Source: Acidobacteriota bacterium | GTDB lineage: Bacteria; Acidobacteriota; Thermoanaerobaculia; Multivoradales; JAHZIX01 | DNA: 32,993 bases | Direction of reading: 5' to 3' | Assembly (NCBI GenBank): GCA_034211275.1 | Contig: JAXHTF010000058.1 | Location: 1-32,993 of the forward strand | Shown: piece by piece, positions 21,436 through 28,871 of the stretch | Layout: each line of letters opens with the position of its first letter | Position numbering within the stretch: position 1 is the stretch's first letter | Notes under the pieces: model-generated | Databases searched by the model: none | Told to the model about the DNA's origin: nothing | The model's input: the letters and a program-made list of their open reading frames with translations, nothing else | Position numbers and translations under genes: made by a program

Positions 21436-24400
21436 ATGCAAAAGAACTCGACGCTGAGAAAACTCCCCCAGCTCTTCGGCCTCGGCCTTCTTGCCCTTGC
21501 GGTCTCTCTGGCCCTTGGGTCCTCTCCGGCCTTCGCCGCCTCCTTCCCCTGCTCTCCCTGCGCTGGTGTGGTCGTGGATGACCCCACCCAGGTCCTGAGC
21601 TCCCTGGAGGCCGAGCCCCGTCTCGACGAGGAGGCCCGCTTCTTTGTCGCCTGGCCGGTGTCTCTCGATGGGGAAGAAGGTTCCGTGGACAGCGCTCGGG
21701 CAGCCTTCGGGCCCCTGCGCCAGGCCGGCGCGCAGCCCTGGGTGCAGGCGATCTTCCGCACTCCCCAGCCCGTCGGCGAGCACCTGGATCGGCTGGAGGC
21801 CGAGTTGCAGCAGCTGGCGGCCCTAGTGAAGGGAGAAGTGCAAGGAGAGGCGCAGCCGCTCTACGTGCAGGCGGTGTGGCGGCCCGAGGGCATCGCCGCC
21901 GAGGAGGTGACGGCGCGGGATCTCGCCTTCCTGATCAAGCGGGCCGCAGTGGCGGTGACCGGTGCCGCTCCCGAAGCGTCTTTCGTTGCCGGGCCTCTGA
22001 ACACCGACGAGGCCTTCCTGAACGAGCTCTACGGCCAGGAAGTGGCGGCCTATCTCGACGTCGTGGCCATCGAGCCCGGCGAGGGCGTGGCGGCGGCGGC
22101 GCTGACCCTGGCCCAGCTCGATCCGGGCAAACCCGTGGCCGTCGACGCCCTGAGCTGGCCGGCGCCGGCGGAGGCCGCTCTGGCGCGGGCCGCCGAGGCG
22201 AAGGTGGCCGGTGCTTCGGTGGCGCTCTTTGAGCTGCCGGCGGTAGAGGCCGACTCGTCCAGCAGCGACCTGGGGCCGCTCAAGGTGCTGGCGCGGGAAT
22301 TTCAGGGAGATCTCTCTTACTCCGAGTACGGCTCCCCCAGCGGCGCAGCCGGGGGCTGGGCCTTCGTCCGCGGCGAGGATCTGGCGCTGCGGGTGATCGT
22401 GGAGAAACCCGCCGGCAGCGAGTCGGTGGATCTACTCTTTGGCGACGATCAGCTGCGGCGGCCGAGCCGAGTGGATCTCGCCACCGGCGAGGAGGAGGCG
22501 CTCTTCGGTCAGCGGCGCACCGCCGACGGCCTGCTCCTGACCATCGACGATCCCGCTCCAGTGGCGGTGCTGCGCCTCGAGCGGGCCACTGCCGAGGAGC
22601 TGGAAGGAGTGGCGGAGCGGCTGGAGGTAGAGGACGAGCGCCAGATGCCGGTGGAGGAGATCCTGCGCCGGCTGCAGGCCTTCGAGGACGCCCAGGCGCG
22701 GCGTTTGGACCACTACCAGGCCACCAACACCCTGCACCTGCGCTTTCAAGTCAGCCAGGGCAGCCTCGAGGCCTCCTACGCCGGCGAGTTCTTCTTCCGC
22801 CGGGACGAGGGCTTCGACTGGGTGTGGGACGAGTTCTACATCGACGGCGTGCGCTGGAAGTCGAAGCAGCTGCCGGAGCTGCCGCTGATCCAACCGGAGA
22901 AGGCGGCCTCCATGCCGGTAGACATCAAGCTGAGCAAAGACTACTCCTACCGCCTGCGGGGCACCGCCACCGTTGACGGTCGGGATTGTTGGGTGGTGGA
23001 TTTCCGGCCCCTTACCGTCGAGCCCGGCCGCAGCCTGTTCCAGGGCACGGTGTGGGTGGATCGGGAGATCTACTCGCGGGTGCGCACCCGGGCGGTGCAG
23101 GTGGGGCTCGAAGGGGACGTGCTCTCCAACGAGGAGACGGTCTACTTCAGTCCGGTCGACGCCGCCGGCGAGCCGGCACCCTGGTCGCGGGAGAGCTTCG
23201 TGCTGCCGTTGCGGACGGTGGGTCAGCAGACCCTGAGCCTGCTCAGCGCCACGGTGCCGGTGGAGCGGGAGACGGTGCTCACGAATCTGGCGCTCAACGG
23301 CGAGAGCTTTGAGCAGAATCTGGAGTCCGCCCGGGCCTCCGACTCCACCATGGTGCGGGACACGGACGCCGGGCTGCGCTATCTGCGCAAGGACGAGGAC
23401 GGCGACCGGGTGGTGGAAGAGGAGCAGGAAACCGGCCGCCTCTTCGTTCTCGGCGGCGTGCTGTGGGACGAGTCGTTGGACTTCCCGCTGCCCTTGGCCG
23501 GGGTCAACTATCTGGATCTGGACTTCCGAGACTCCGGCAATCAGGTCAATGTCTTCTTTGCCGGCGCCTTCCTGGCCGCGAACTATTCCGATCCCAGCCT
23601 CTTCGGCAGCCGCTGGAACGGCGGGCTCAACGTCAATGGTTTCTTCATTCAGACCGGGGACGAGCTCTACCGCGACGGCCGGGAGGTTCCTGAAGAAGAG
23701 GTGGAGAGCACCAACGCCGCCGTCTCCTTCTTCCTCGGCCGGCCGCTGACCAATTTCCTCACCCTCGATCTCACCTACAGTCTGGGCCAGCGCTCCTACT
23801 CCCGCGCCGACGACACCGCCGACGGCTTCGTGCTGCCCCAGGACACCTTGACCCACACCGCCCAGGCGGAGCTCACCTACGCCCGCTCCGGCTATCGGCT
23901 GTACTTCAACGGCAGCTTCAACCAGCGCTCCGACTGGGAGTTCTGGGGGCTGCCGGGCAACGCTGAGTTCGATCCCGAGCAGGAGGACTATGTGCGTTGG
24001 AGGGTGGAGCTGGGCAAGACCTGGTGGTTCTCCAAGTTCCGCAACTTCAGCCTCTCCCTGGAGCACCTCAACGGCTCCGATCTGGACCGCTTCTCCAGCT
24101 ATGACTTCGGCCTCTTCGGCGACTCGTCGGTGGGCGGCTACCAGAGCGGTCTGGTGCGCGCGGAGGAAGCCAGCGGCGTGCACTTCGAATATGGCATCAA
24201 CGCCTTCGAGCTGCTGCGGGTAGAGGTCGACGGCGACGCGGTGTGGGCGAGCAACGAGGCCACCGGTCTAGAGGACGAGCTCCTCGCCGGCATCGGCCTC
24301 GGCGGCACCGTCACCCTGCCGTGGAATACGGTGATGAACTTCGAGGTGGGCACCGCCCTGGAGGGCCCCGGCGAAGGCGATGTCGCCGCTCGCATCGTGT

Positions 24401-24447
24401 TCCTCAAGCTCTTCCCGAGCAATGGGAAGAAGCGGTGGTGGAATTGA
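21436..24447 (+). CDS. Large exported protein with LolA-like domain and C-terminal outer-membrane beta-barrel, function unknown
   Basis: The product has 1003 residues. The signal peptide is residues 1-34 or 35 (SSPAFAA|SFP), followed by a CSPC pair. Residues about 45-270 alternate strands and helices (FFVAWPVSL, PWVQAIFRTP, LYVQAVWRP, YLDVVAIEPG), the rhythm of a TIM barrel like glycoside hydrolases, but I see no catalytic pair. Residues about 425-575 look like a LolA/MucB-type lipoprotein-carrier fold: LHLRFQVSQGSLEASY, FFFRRDEGFDWVWDEFYIDG, YSYRLRGTATVDGRDCWVVD and a TVWVDREIYSRVR strand. From about 690 to the end, paired aromatic-rich amphipathic strands (FLTLDLTYSLGQRSY, YRLYFNGSFNQRSDW, FRNFSLSLEHLNG) suggest an outer-membrane barrel, though the last residue is Asn and not the usual Phe. 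The ribosome binding site is weak. No close named family was recognised. Confidence 0.75.
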   Translation: MQKNSTLRKLPQLFGLGLLALAVSLALGSSPAFAASFPCSPCAGVVVDDPTQVLSSLEAEPRLDEEARFFVAWPVSLDGEEGSVDSARAAFGPLRQAGAQPWVQAIFRTPQPVGEHLDRLEAELQQLAALVKGEVQGEAQPLYVQAVWRPEGIAAEEVTARDLAFLIKRAAVAVTGAAPEASFVAGPLNTDEAFLNELYGQEVAAYLDVVAIEPGEGVAAAALTLAQLDPGKPVAVDALSWPAPAEAALARAAEAKVAGASVALFELPAVEADSSSSDLGPLKVLAREFQGDLSYSEYGSPSGAAGGWAFVRGEDLALRVIVEKPAGSESVDLLFGDDQLRRPSRVDLATGEEEALFGQRRTADGLLLTIDDPAPVAVLRLERATAEELEGVAERLEVEDERQMPVEEILRRLQAFEDAQARRLDHYQATNTLHLRFQVSQGSLEASYAGEFFFRRDEGFDWVWDEFYIDGVRWKSKQLPELPLIQPEKAASMPVDIKLSKDYSYRLRGTATVDGRDCWVVDFRPLTVEPGRSLFQGTVWVDREIYSRVRTRAVQVGLEGDVLSNEETVYFSPVDAAGEPAPWSRESFVLPLRTVGQQTLSLLSATVPVERETVLTNLALNGESFEQNLESARASDSTMVRDTDAGLRYLRKDEDGDRVVEEEQETGRLFVLGGVLWDESLDFPLPLAGVNYLDLDFRDSGNQVNVFFAGAFLAANYSDPSLFGSRWNGGLNVNGFFIQTGDELYRDGREVPEEEVESTNAAVSFFLGRPLTNFLTLDLTYSLGQRSYSRADDTADGFVLPQDTLTHTAQAELTYARSGYRLYFNGSFNQRSDWEFWGLPGNAEFDPEQEDYVRWRVELGKTWWFSKFRNFSLSLEHLNGSDLDRFSSYDFGLFGDSSVGGYQSGLVRAEEASGVHFEYGINAFELLRVEVDGDAVWASNEATGLEDELLAGIGLGGTVTLPWNTVMNFEVGTALEGPGEGDVAARIVFLKLFPSNGKKRWWN

Positions 24448-24468
24448 GGACTGGAGATTCCGGGGGTT

Positions 24469-24484
24469 GCACGTAAATACGTGC
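24469..24484. promoter_or_regulatory. Operator palindrome GCACGTA-AA-TACGTGC of the toxin-antitoxin operon
   Basis: This perfect 7-2-7 inverted repeat ends 12 bp before the antitoxin GTG and abuts the candidate -10. Ribbon-helix-helix antitoxins repress their own operon by binding such palindromes, so this is the expected autoregulatory site. Confidence 0.65.
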
Positions 24485-24490
24485 TACACT
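24482..24490 (+). promoter_or_regulatory. Candidate extended -10 (TGCTACACT) giving a leaderless mRNA
   Basis: TG-C-TACACT ends 6 bases before the GTG at 24497, so transcription would begin at or next to the start codon. The bases between are TTTTCT with no Shine-Dalgarno, supporting leaderless translation. The TG of the element lies inside the operator palindrome. Confidence 0.5.
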
Positions 24491-24496
24491 TTTTCT

Positions 24497-24742
24497 GTGA
24501 AAAGCACTCAGAACATCACTCTTGCTCTCCCGAAAGAGATGCTCAAGCGGGTCAAACACCTGGCGGTCGAACGAGATATGTCTGTTTCCGGCCTGCTGGC
24601 AGCAACGCTCGAGAAGCTCCTCGAGGAGGATGACTCGTACCAAATCGCCAGAAGCCGGTATTCGTCCCAGATTGCCGAAGGGCTCGATTTCGGTACAGAG
24701 GGTGTCGCTTCCTGGAGCCGAGACAGCCTCCATGAGCGTTGA
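24497..24742 (+). CDS. Ribbon-helix-helix antitoxin (VapB-type)
   Basis: The product has 81 residues from GTG 24497. Its N-terminus NITLALPKEMLKRVKHLAVE, then DMSVSGLLAATLEKLLEEDD, is a ribbon-helix-helix fold: one DNA-binding strand (TLALP) and two helices, with the S-x-S/G turn between them. The frame is open further upstream, but the conserved fold begins 4-5 residues after this GTG and a promoter-operator sits just before it. The C-terminal 30 residues are polar and probably wrap around the toxin. It should neutralise the PIN toxin encoded 9 bp downstream and repress the operon through the palindrome at 24469-24484. The gene ends CTCCATGAGCGTTGA, and nearly the same CTCCATGAG recurs at the toxin start. 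The RHH fold is confident; the VapB label comes from the partner. Confidence 0.85.
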   Translation: MKSTQNITLALPKEMLKRVKHLAVERDMSVSGLLAATLEKLLEEDDSYQIARSRYSSQIAEGLDFGTEGVASWSRDSLHER

Positions 24743-24751
24743 AGGCTCTCC

Positions 24752-25189
24752 ATGAGTGCTGGAGACAATCTGGAGCTGGTCGATACCAACGTTCTCGTCT
24801 ACCAGTATGACGAGTCTGCGGCGGAAAAGAAGGGTCGCGCTTTCGATCTCGTGGATAGGCTCTGGTCTGAGCGGACGGGAGCTCTGAGCATCCAGGTTCT
24901 CCAAGAGTTTTTTGTCACCGTCACGCGCAAGGTTCCGCGGCCGGTGTCGGCAACCACTGCTCGTGAGCTATTGAGTAGCTTCTCGACCTGGCACGTTCAC
25001 CGGCCGGAAACAAGCGATGTTTTGGCTGCTGTCGACCTCCAGCAGCGCTATCAGACGTCTTTTTGGGACGCCATGATCCTGCGCAGCGCGCAGGCCTTGG
25101 GCTGTCGTATTTTATGGACGGAAGATCTCAACTCTGGACAGAGCTACGATGGCGTAATAGTGCGAAATCCTTTCGCAGATCTGCGATGA
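24752..25189 (+). CDS. PIN-domain ribonuclease toxin (VapC-like)
   Basis: The product has 145 residues, near the normal VapC size of 130-150. PIN catalytic acids are in place: Asp11 in LVDTNVLVYQYD, Glu52 in LSIQVLQEFF, Asp106 in TSFWDAMIL and Glu124/Asp125 in ILWTEDL. The LQQRYQTSFWDAMIL block is a strong family mark. PIN toxins cleave tRNA or other RNA with Mg2+ or Mn2+ and stop growth when the antitoxin is lost. ATG 24752 lies 9 bp after the antitoxin stop with no strong ribosome binding site, so translation may depend on coupling. Sequence and length look intact. The pair lies between two large exported-protein genes with no other mobile-element sign. Confidence 0.9.
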   Translation: MSAGDNLELVDTNVLVYQYDESAAEKKGRAFDLVDRLWSERTGALSIQVLQEFFVTVTRKVPRPVSATTARELLSSFSTWHVHRPETSDVLAAVDLQQRYQTSFWDAMILRSAQALGCRILWTEDLNSGQSYDGVIVRNPFADLR

Positions 25190-25197
25190 GTGCCGCC

Positions 25198-25211
25198 GAG
25201 GAAGATTCCTC
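25198..25211 (+). terminator. Hairpin GAGGAA-GA-TTCCTC after the toxin gene
   Basis: A perfect 6-2-6 inverted repeat starts 9 bp past the toxin stop, flanked by CC and AGG. There is no T-run, so the function is uncertain. Confidence 0.35.
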
Positions 25212-25253
25212 AGGCGCGCCCTGGTGGCTCCGCCGTAACAGCTCGACGACAGG

Positions 25254-25282
25254 CTGAGAAAAAGCGCCGTGTGGCGTACTCT
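25254..25282 (+). promoter_or_regulatory. Candidate promoter CTGAGA-17 bp-TACTCT
   Basis: A -35-like CTGAGA (25254-25259) and -10-like TACTCT (25277-25282) have a 17-bp spacer. The start would be near 25289, 39 bases before the ATG. If that is right, the RNA would lack most of the first arm of the 25283-25327 hairpin, and the GAGGGCCCT copies would matter as DNA sites instead. Confidence 0.3.
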
Positions 25283-25327
25283 GAGGGCCCTGCAAGTACA
25301 ACTTTCTAGGCCGCAAGGAGGGCCCTC
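25283..25327 (+). promoter_or_regulatory. Possible ribosome-binding-site-sequestering hairpin
   Basis: GAGGGCCCT (25283-25291) is exactly complementary to AGGGCCCTC (25319-25327), the nine bases just before ATG 25328. The second arm contains half of the Shine-Dalgarno AAGGAGGG (25315-25322) and the whole spacer. Folding would hide the ribosome binding site. Confidence 0.4.
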
Positions 25328-28300
25328 ATGCTGCGCCGCCCATTCCTCCTCCGCACTCTCCTCCCGCTTCTCACTCTTATCGCCTCGCTGGCCCCATCGC
25401 CGGTCTGGGCTCAAAGCGGTGGCGTCGAAGGCACGGTGACCGGTCCCACGGGTCAGCCGCTGGCGGATGTCGAGGTGGCCCTCTACCAGGCGGGCAGCCA
25501 CGGCTGGAGGGTGGTGGCATGGCAGTACACCGCCGCCGATGGTAGCTATGGCTTTGCCGCCGTCGCCGATGGGGACTATCGCCTCAGCTTTCGGGACTGG
25601 GCTCAGAATTGGGCTTTCGAGTATTACGACGAGGCAACCGACCTGGACGACGCGATGGATATCGTGGTGGCCGGTGGGGTGGTGACGGTGGATGAGGAGC
25701 TGCAGCCGGCGGGGCGCATCGCCGGCACGGTGCTCGATCCTGCGGGGCGCCCCTTGGAAGTGGCTCAGGTCTTCGTGTACACCGACGAAGCGGAGCCCGA
25801 GGTGCTCTTCCTCGACCAGCCGGATCCGGTCACCGGTGCCTGGGAAGTGGGCGGACTGCCCACCGGTAGCTACCTGGTGCTCTTCACCGGCCGCCAGGGG
25901 CTGGATCAATACAGCTCGTACTACGACGACGCCGACAGCGCCGCAACGGCGACGCCGGTGGCGGTGACCGCCGGGGCTACCACCGAGCCCGTCAGCGGCG
26001 TTCTGGGGCTGCCTCCGGGAGGGACCCTCAGCGGCTCCATCGTCGATCCCTACGGTCGGGCCTACGACTTCGCGCGGGTGCTGGCCTACCTGCCGGACGG
26101 CGCCGGTGGTTGGGAGCTGGCGGGTAGCGCCGAGACGGACTACTACGAGGAGGGCTACTCCCTGCGGCTGGCGCCCGGCCCCTACCGCCTGCGTTTCGAG
26201 GCGGGCTCCTTCTTGCTGCCGGACGATCCGGGGTTCGAGGTCTTCGACGATCAGCTCACTCTCGGTGCCGGCACCGACGTGGTCATCGCCGTGGGCACCG
26301 AGCTGGAGAATTTCGACGTCGTGGTGGGGGACCTGGCCACCGGCAGCGTGGCGGGGACGGTCACCGACGCCGCCAGCGGCCTGCCGGTGGCGGACGCGGC
26401 GGTGTATCTCTCCGACCGCCGTGGGCGGGTGCTCTGGGACCAGGTGGCCACCACCGCTGCCGACGGCAGCTTCACCGTCGGCGGCCTGTGGCCGGAGGCC
26501 TACACCGTGGAAGTCTTCGATCCCCTGTTCCGCTATCAGACGCTGGAGTTGCCCTCGCCGGTGCCGGTGGTGGACAACGCCGCCGTCACCGGGATCGACG
26601 CTGCCCTCACCGCGGCGCCGGCGGGCAGTCTCCCGGGCACCTTGGAGGGAACCGTCAGCGACGAGCTCTCCGGTGCACCGGTCTTGGGTATCGAGGTGCA
26701 GGCTTCCACGGCGGGGGTGGAGTCTCACGAGCCGGGCTATGCCAGCACTCGAGCCCTCACCGACTCCGCTGGCTTCTTCCGGCTGCGGGGGCTGCCGGCG
26801 GGCAGCTACGTCGTGCGCTTCCGATCGCCGGTGGGAGAGTGGGTGACGGAGTATTACAACGACGTGCCGAGCGCCGAGTTCGCCACCCCGGTGGTGCTGG
26901 CCGACGGTTTGGCGACCCAGGGCATCGACGCCGCCTTGCGCCAGGGCGGTGGCATTGCCGGGACCATTCTCAATCCCTTCGGCCAGCCCTTCAGTCTGTC
27001 CACCGCCACCGCCTTCAGTTTCGACGGCAACCAATGGCAGCCCGTGGGATCCGACTTCTCGCTCCGCGAGGCGCAGTACCGCATCACCGGGCTGCCGCCG
27101 GGGACGTACCGCGTGGGCTTCAGCGGTGGCAGCTGGACCGGCCCCCGCTTCGCCGAGTTCTACGACGACGTGGAGCTCATCGAGCTGGGTACCGACGTTC
27201 CGGTGATCGCCGGCCAGCTCACCACCGGCATCGACGCGGAGCTGGGAGAGGGCCCCGGCGGCGCCATCTCCGGGATCGTGACGGACGGTGTGGGAGGAGC
27301 GCTGGAAGGCATCTCGGTCACGTTTTACGACCACGACCTGGAGCTCCTCAGCCGCTCCGCGATCACCGACGCCAGCGGTGCTTACACCCTCGACCTGCTC
27401 TTTTCGGGGGTTTATTACGTGCGCTTCGAGGATCCCTCCGGGACCTATCCGGCGGAGTTCTATGACGACGTCGACAGCCTGCAGCGGGCGACGCCGGTGC
27501 AGGTCTCCGGCGCACCGGTGACGGGCATCGATGCGGCTTTGGACGGCAGTGGCTCCGGCCCCGGCGGCGGCGGCGTGCAGGGGGTGGTGACGGAAGAGGG
27601 GACGAGCTTGCCGGTAGAGGGGATCGAGGTGAGTTGCGTGCGCGCCGACAGTCTGGACTTCGTCGCCGGATGCGAAACCCTCACCGCCGCCGACGGCACG
27701 TACACCCTGGGCGGCTTTCTACCCGCGGGGGACTACCTGGTGCGTTTCCGCTCGACCGACGGTTCCTACGCCAACGAGTACTACGACGGGGTGGTGCGGC
27801 CGGATCTGGCGACGCCGGTGGCCGTGTCCCTGGGCGCCTTCACCGCCGGCATCGATGCCGCTCTGGAGCCCGCTGGAGCCATCTCCGGCGGTCTGACTCG
27901 CAATGGCGGCACCTCCTCACAGCTCTTCACCATCACCGCTCTGATCTTCGACGGCAGCCAGTGGCAGCCGTACAAGTCGACCTTTGTCTACGACCAGAGC
28001 GCCTATCGGCTGGCGGGGCTCCCCGCGGGCACTTACCGGATTTTCTTCACCGGCCGTTCCCTCGGTAGCACTCAGGTCGTCGACGCCGAGTACTACGACG
28101 ATGTGGCGGCGGTGGAGGACGGCACCGATGTGACGGTGACGGTGGGGCAGACCACGGCGGGGATCGACGCGGATCTGGGCAACCTGCCGGCCAACGTGGT
28201 GGGCTTCCTGGTGGATCCGGGCTTCGATGGTGGCCTGGAGGCTTGGAGCCAGCTGCTGCCGGAATCTTCCTCGGTGACCCACGGCCGATGGGATCGGCGC

Positions 28301-28753
28301 GGAGATCTCGATTCCGGGACCGCCGAGGTGCGCTACCAGGGAGGGCCCGGCGAGCAGGTGGTGCTCTCCCAATGCCTGGCGGTGGAGGCCGGCAGCGAGT
28401 ATCGCCAGGAGGGCTGGGCGCGTCTGCTGACGGCGGCCACGGGGGAGGTGGTGGAGGAGGCCCGCACCAGCTTCTATGGCGACGCCCAATGCGCGGGCTC
28501 ATTCCTCGGTGAGGCGGTGGCGGAGTCGCGTTCCCTGGAGGTTTCCTGGAGCCGTCTCCACGGCCGGGTCCAGGCGCCTTCCGGGGCGGTCTCGGCGCGC
28601 GTCGAGTTCGTTCTCGAAGCGCGCACCGCGCCGGGCTTCGAAGCTGTTTGGGACGACCTCGACTTCGTGCCGGTGCAGGCGGTGTTCACCGATTCCTTCG
28701 AGGTCGGGAGCGCCGAGTCCTGGTCGCGGGTGGTCGGGGGCTCGGATCCCTGA
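25328..28753 (+). CDS. Large exported protein with nine CarboxypepD_reg-like beta-sandwich modules and a C-terminal CBM-like domain
   Basis: The product has 1141 residues; AAGGAGGG with a 5-base spacer fixes the start. The signal peptide is residues 1-28 (PSPVWA|Q). About nine modules of roughly 110 residues follow, each with a G-x-V-x-GTV-x-D opening, a P-L-x-x-V strand, a T-x-A-DGSY turn, G-x-Y-x-V-x-F, then a YYDD or FYDD motif with ATPV and a closing GIDAAL. This is the carboxypeptidase-regulatory-like (transthyretin-like) repeat plan. Residues about 960-1120 (GFLVDPGFDGGLEAW, then QCLAVEAGSEYRQEGWARL) look like a CBM4/9-type jelly roll. The protein ends with VFTDSFEVGSAESWSRVVGG, like the F-x-DGFE-x-G...W tail seen on exported proteins of some Gram-negatives. 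No enzyme site is visible. It is probably a long surface or extracellular fibre-like protein that may bind sugar. Its mRNA may be controlled by the hairpin just upstream. Confidence 0.85.
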   Translation: MLRRPFLLRTLLPLLTLIASLAPSPVWAQSGGVEGTVTGPTGQPLADVEVALYQAGSHGWRVVAWQYTAADGSYGFAAVADGDYRLSFRDWAQNWAFEYYDEATDLDDAMDIVVAGGVVTVDEELQPAGRIAGTVLDPAGRPLEVAQVFVYTDEAEPEVLFLDQPDPVTGAWEVGGLPTGSYLVLFTGRQGLDQYSSYYDDADSAATATPVAVTAGATTEPVSGVLGLPPGGTLSGSIVDPYGRAYDFARVLAYLPDGAGGWELAGSAETDYYEEGYSLRLAPGPYRLRFEAGSFLLPDDPGFEVFDDQLTLGAGTDVVIAVGTELENFDVVVGDLATGSVAGTVTDAASGLPVADAAVYLSDRRGRVLWDQVATTAADGSFTVGGLWPEAYTVEVFDPLFRYQTLELPSPVPVVDNAAVTGIDAALTAAPAGSLPGTLEGTVSDELSGAPVLGIEVQASTAGVESHEPGYASTRALTDSAGFFRLRGLPAGSYVVRFRSPVGEWVTEYYNDVPSAEFATPVVLADGLATQGIDAALRQGGGIAGTILNPFGQPFSLSTATAFSFDGNQWQPVGSDFSLREAQYRITGLPPGTYRVGFSGGSWTGPRFAEFYDDVELIELGTDVPVIAGQLTTGIDAELGEGPGGAISGIVTDGVGGALEGISVTFYDHDLELLSRSAITDASGAYTLDLLFSGVYYVRFEDPSGTYPAEFYDDVDSLQRATPVQVSGAPVTGIDAALDGSGSGPGGGGVQGVVTEEGTSLPVEGIEVSCVRADSLDFVAGCETLTAADGTYTLGGFLPAGDYLVRFRSTDGSYANEYYDGVVRPDLATPVAVSLGAFTAGIDAALEPAGAISGGLTRNGGTSSQLFTITALIFDGSQWQPYKSTFVYDQSAYRLAGLPAGTYRIFFTGRSLGSTQVVDAEYYDDVAAVEDGTDVTVTVGQTTAGIDADLGNLPANVVGFLVDPGFDGGLEAWSQLLPESSSVTHGRWDRRGDLDSGTAEVRYQGGPGEQVVLSQCLAVEAGSEYRQEGWARLLTAATGEVVEEARTSFYGDAQCAGSFLGEAVAESRSLEVSWSRLHGRVQAPSGAVSARVEFVLEARTAPGFEAVWDDLDFVPVQAVFTDSFEVGSAESWSRVVGGSDP
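25418..28180 (+). repeat. Nine tandem coding modules of about 300-330 bp
   Basis: The modules are marked by YYDD/FYDD/EYYN-type motifs and by GIDA-[AED]-L closings, clearest in modules 5 to 9. Modules 3 and 4 lack the YYDD motif and are more diverged. Confidence 0.75.
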
Positions 28754-28774
28754 AGCTCGATCCTCTGGCCGTAA

Positions 28775-28812
28775 TCTCCGGCGCGGGCTGGTGCGGCGCC
28801 GGTGGCCGGAGA
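28775..28812 (+). terminator. Hairpin TCTCCGGC...GCCGGAGA after the nine-module gene
   Basis: An 8-bp perfect stem (28775-28782 with 28805-28812) with a 22-base GC-rich loop lies 21 bp past the stop. There is no T-run. It separates this gene from the diguanylate cyclase. Confidence 0.4.
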
Positions 28813-28871
28813 AGGTCCGCAGGGCCGGGGCCTTGGCCTTCTGCGCCCAGCTATGACATGTTCGGCAGACC

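Noticed and set aside
24469-25189. Mobile genomic island around the toxin-antitoxin pair
   Set aside because: No integrase, transposase, tRNA target or flanking direct repeat is visible; the pair fits between two genes with short gaps.
25112-27334. 740-codon open frame on the minus strand
   Set aside because: It is antisense to the nine-module exported protein and the toxin gene; its product is His/Arg/Gly-rich without a recognisable motif.
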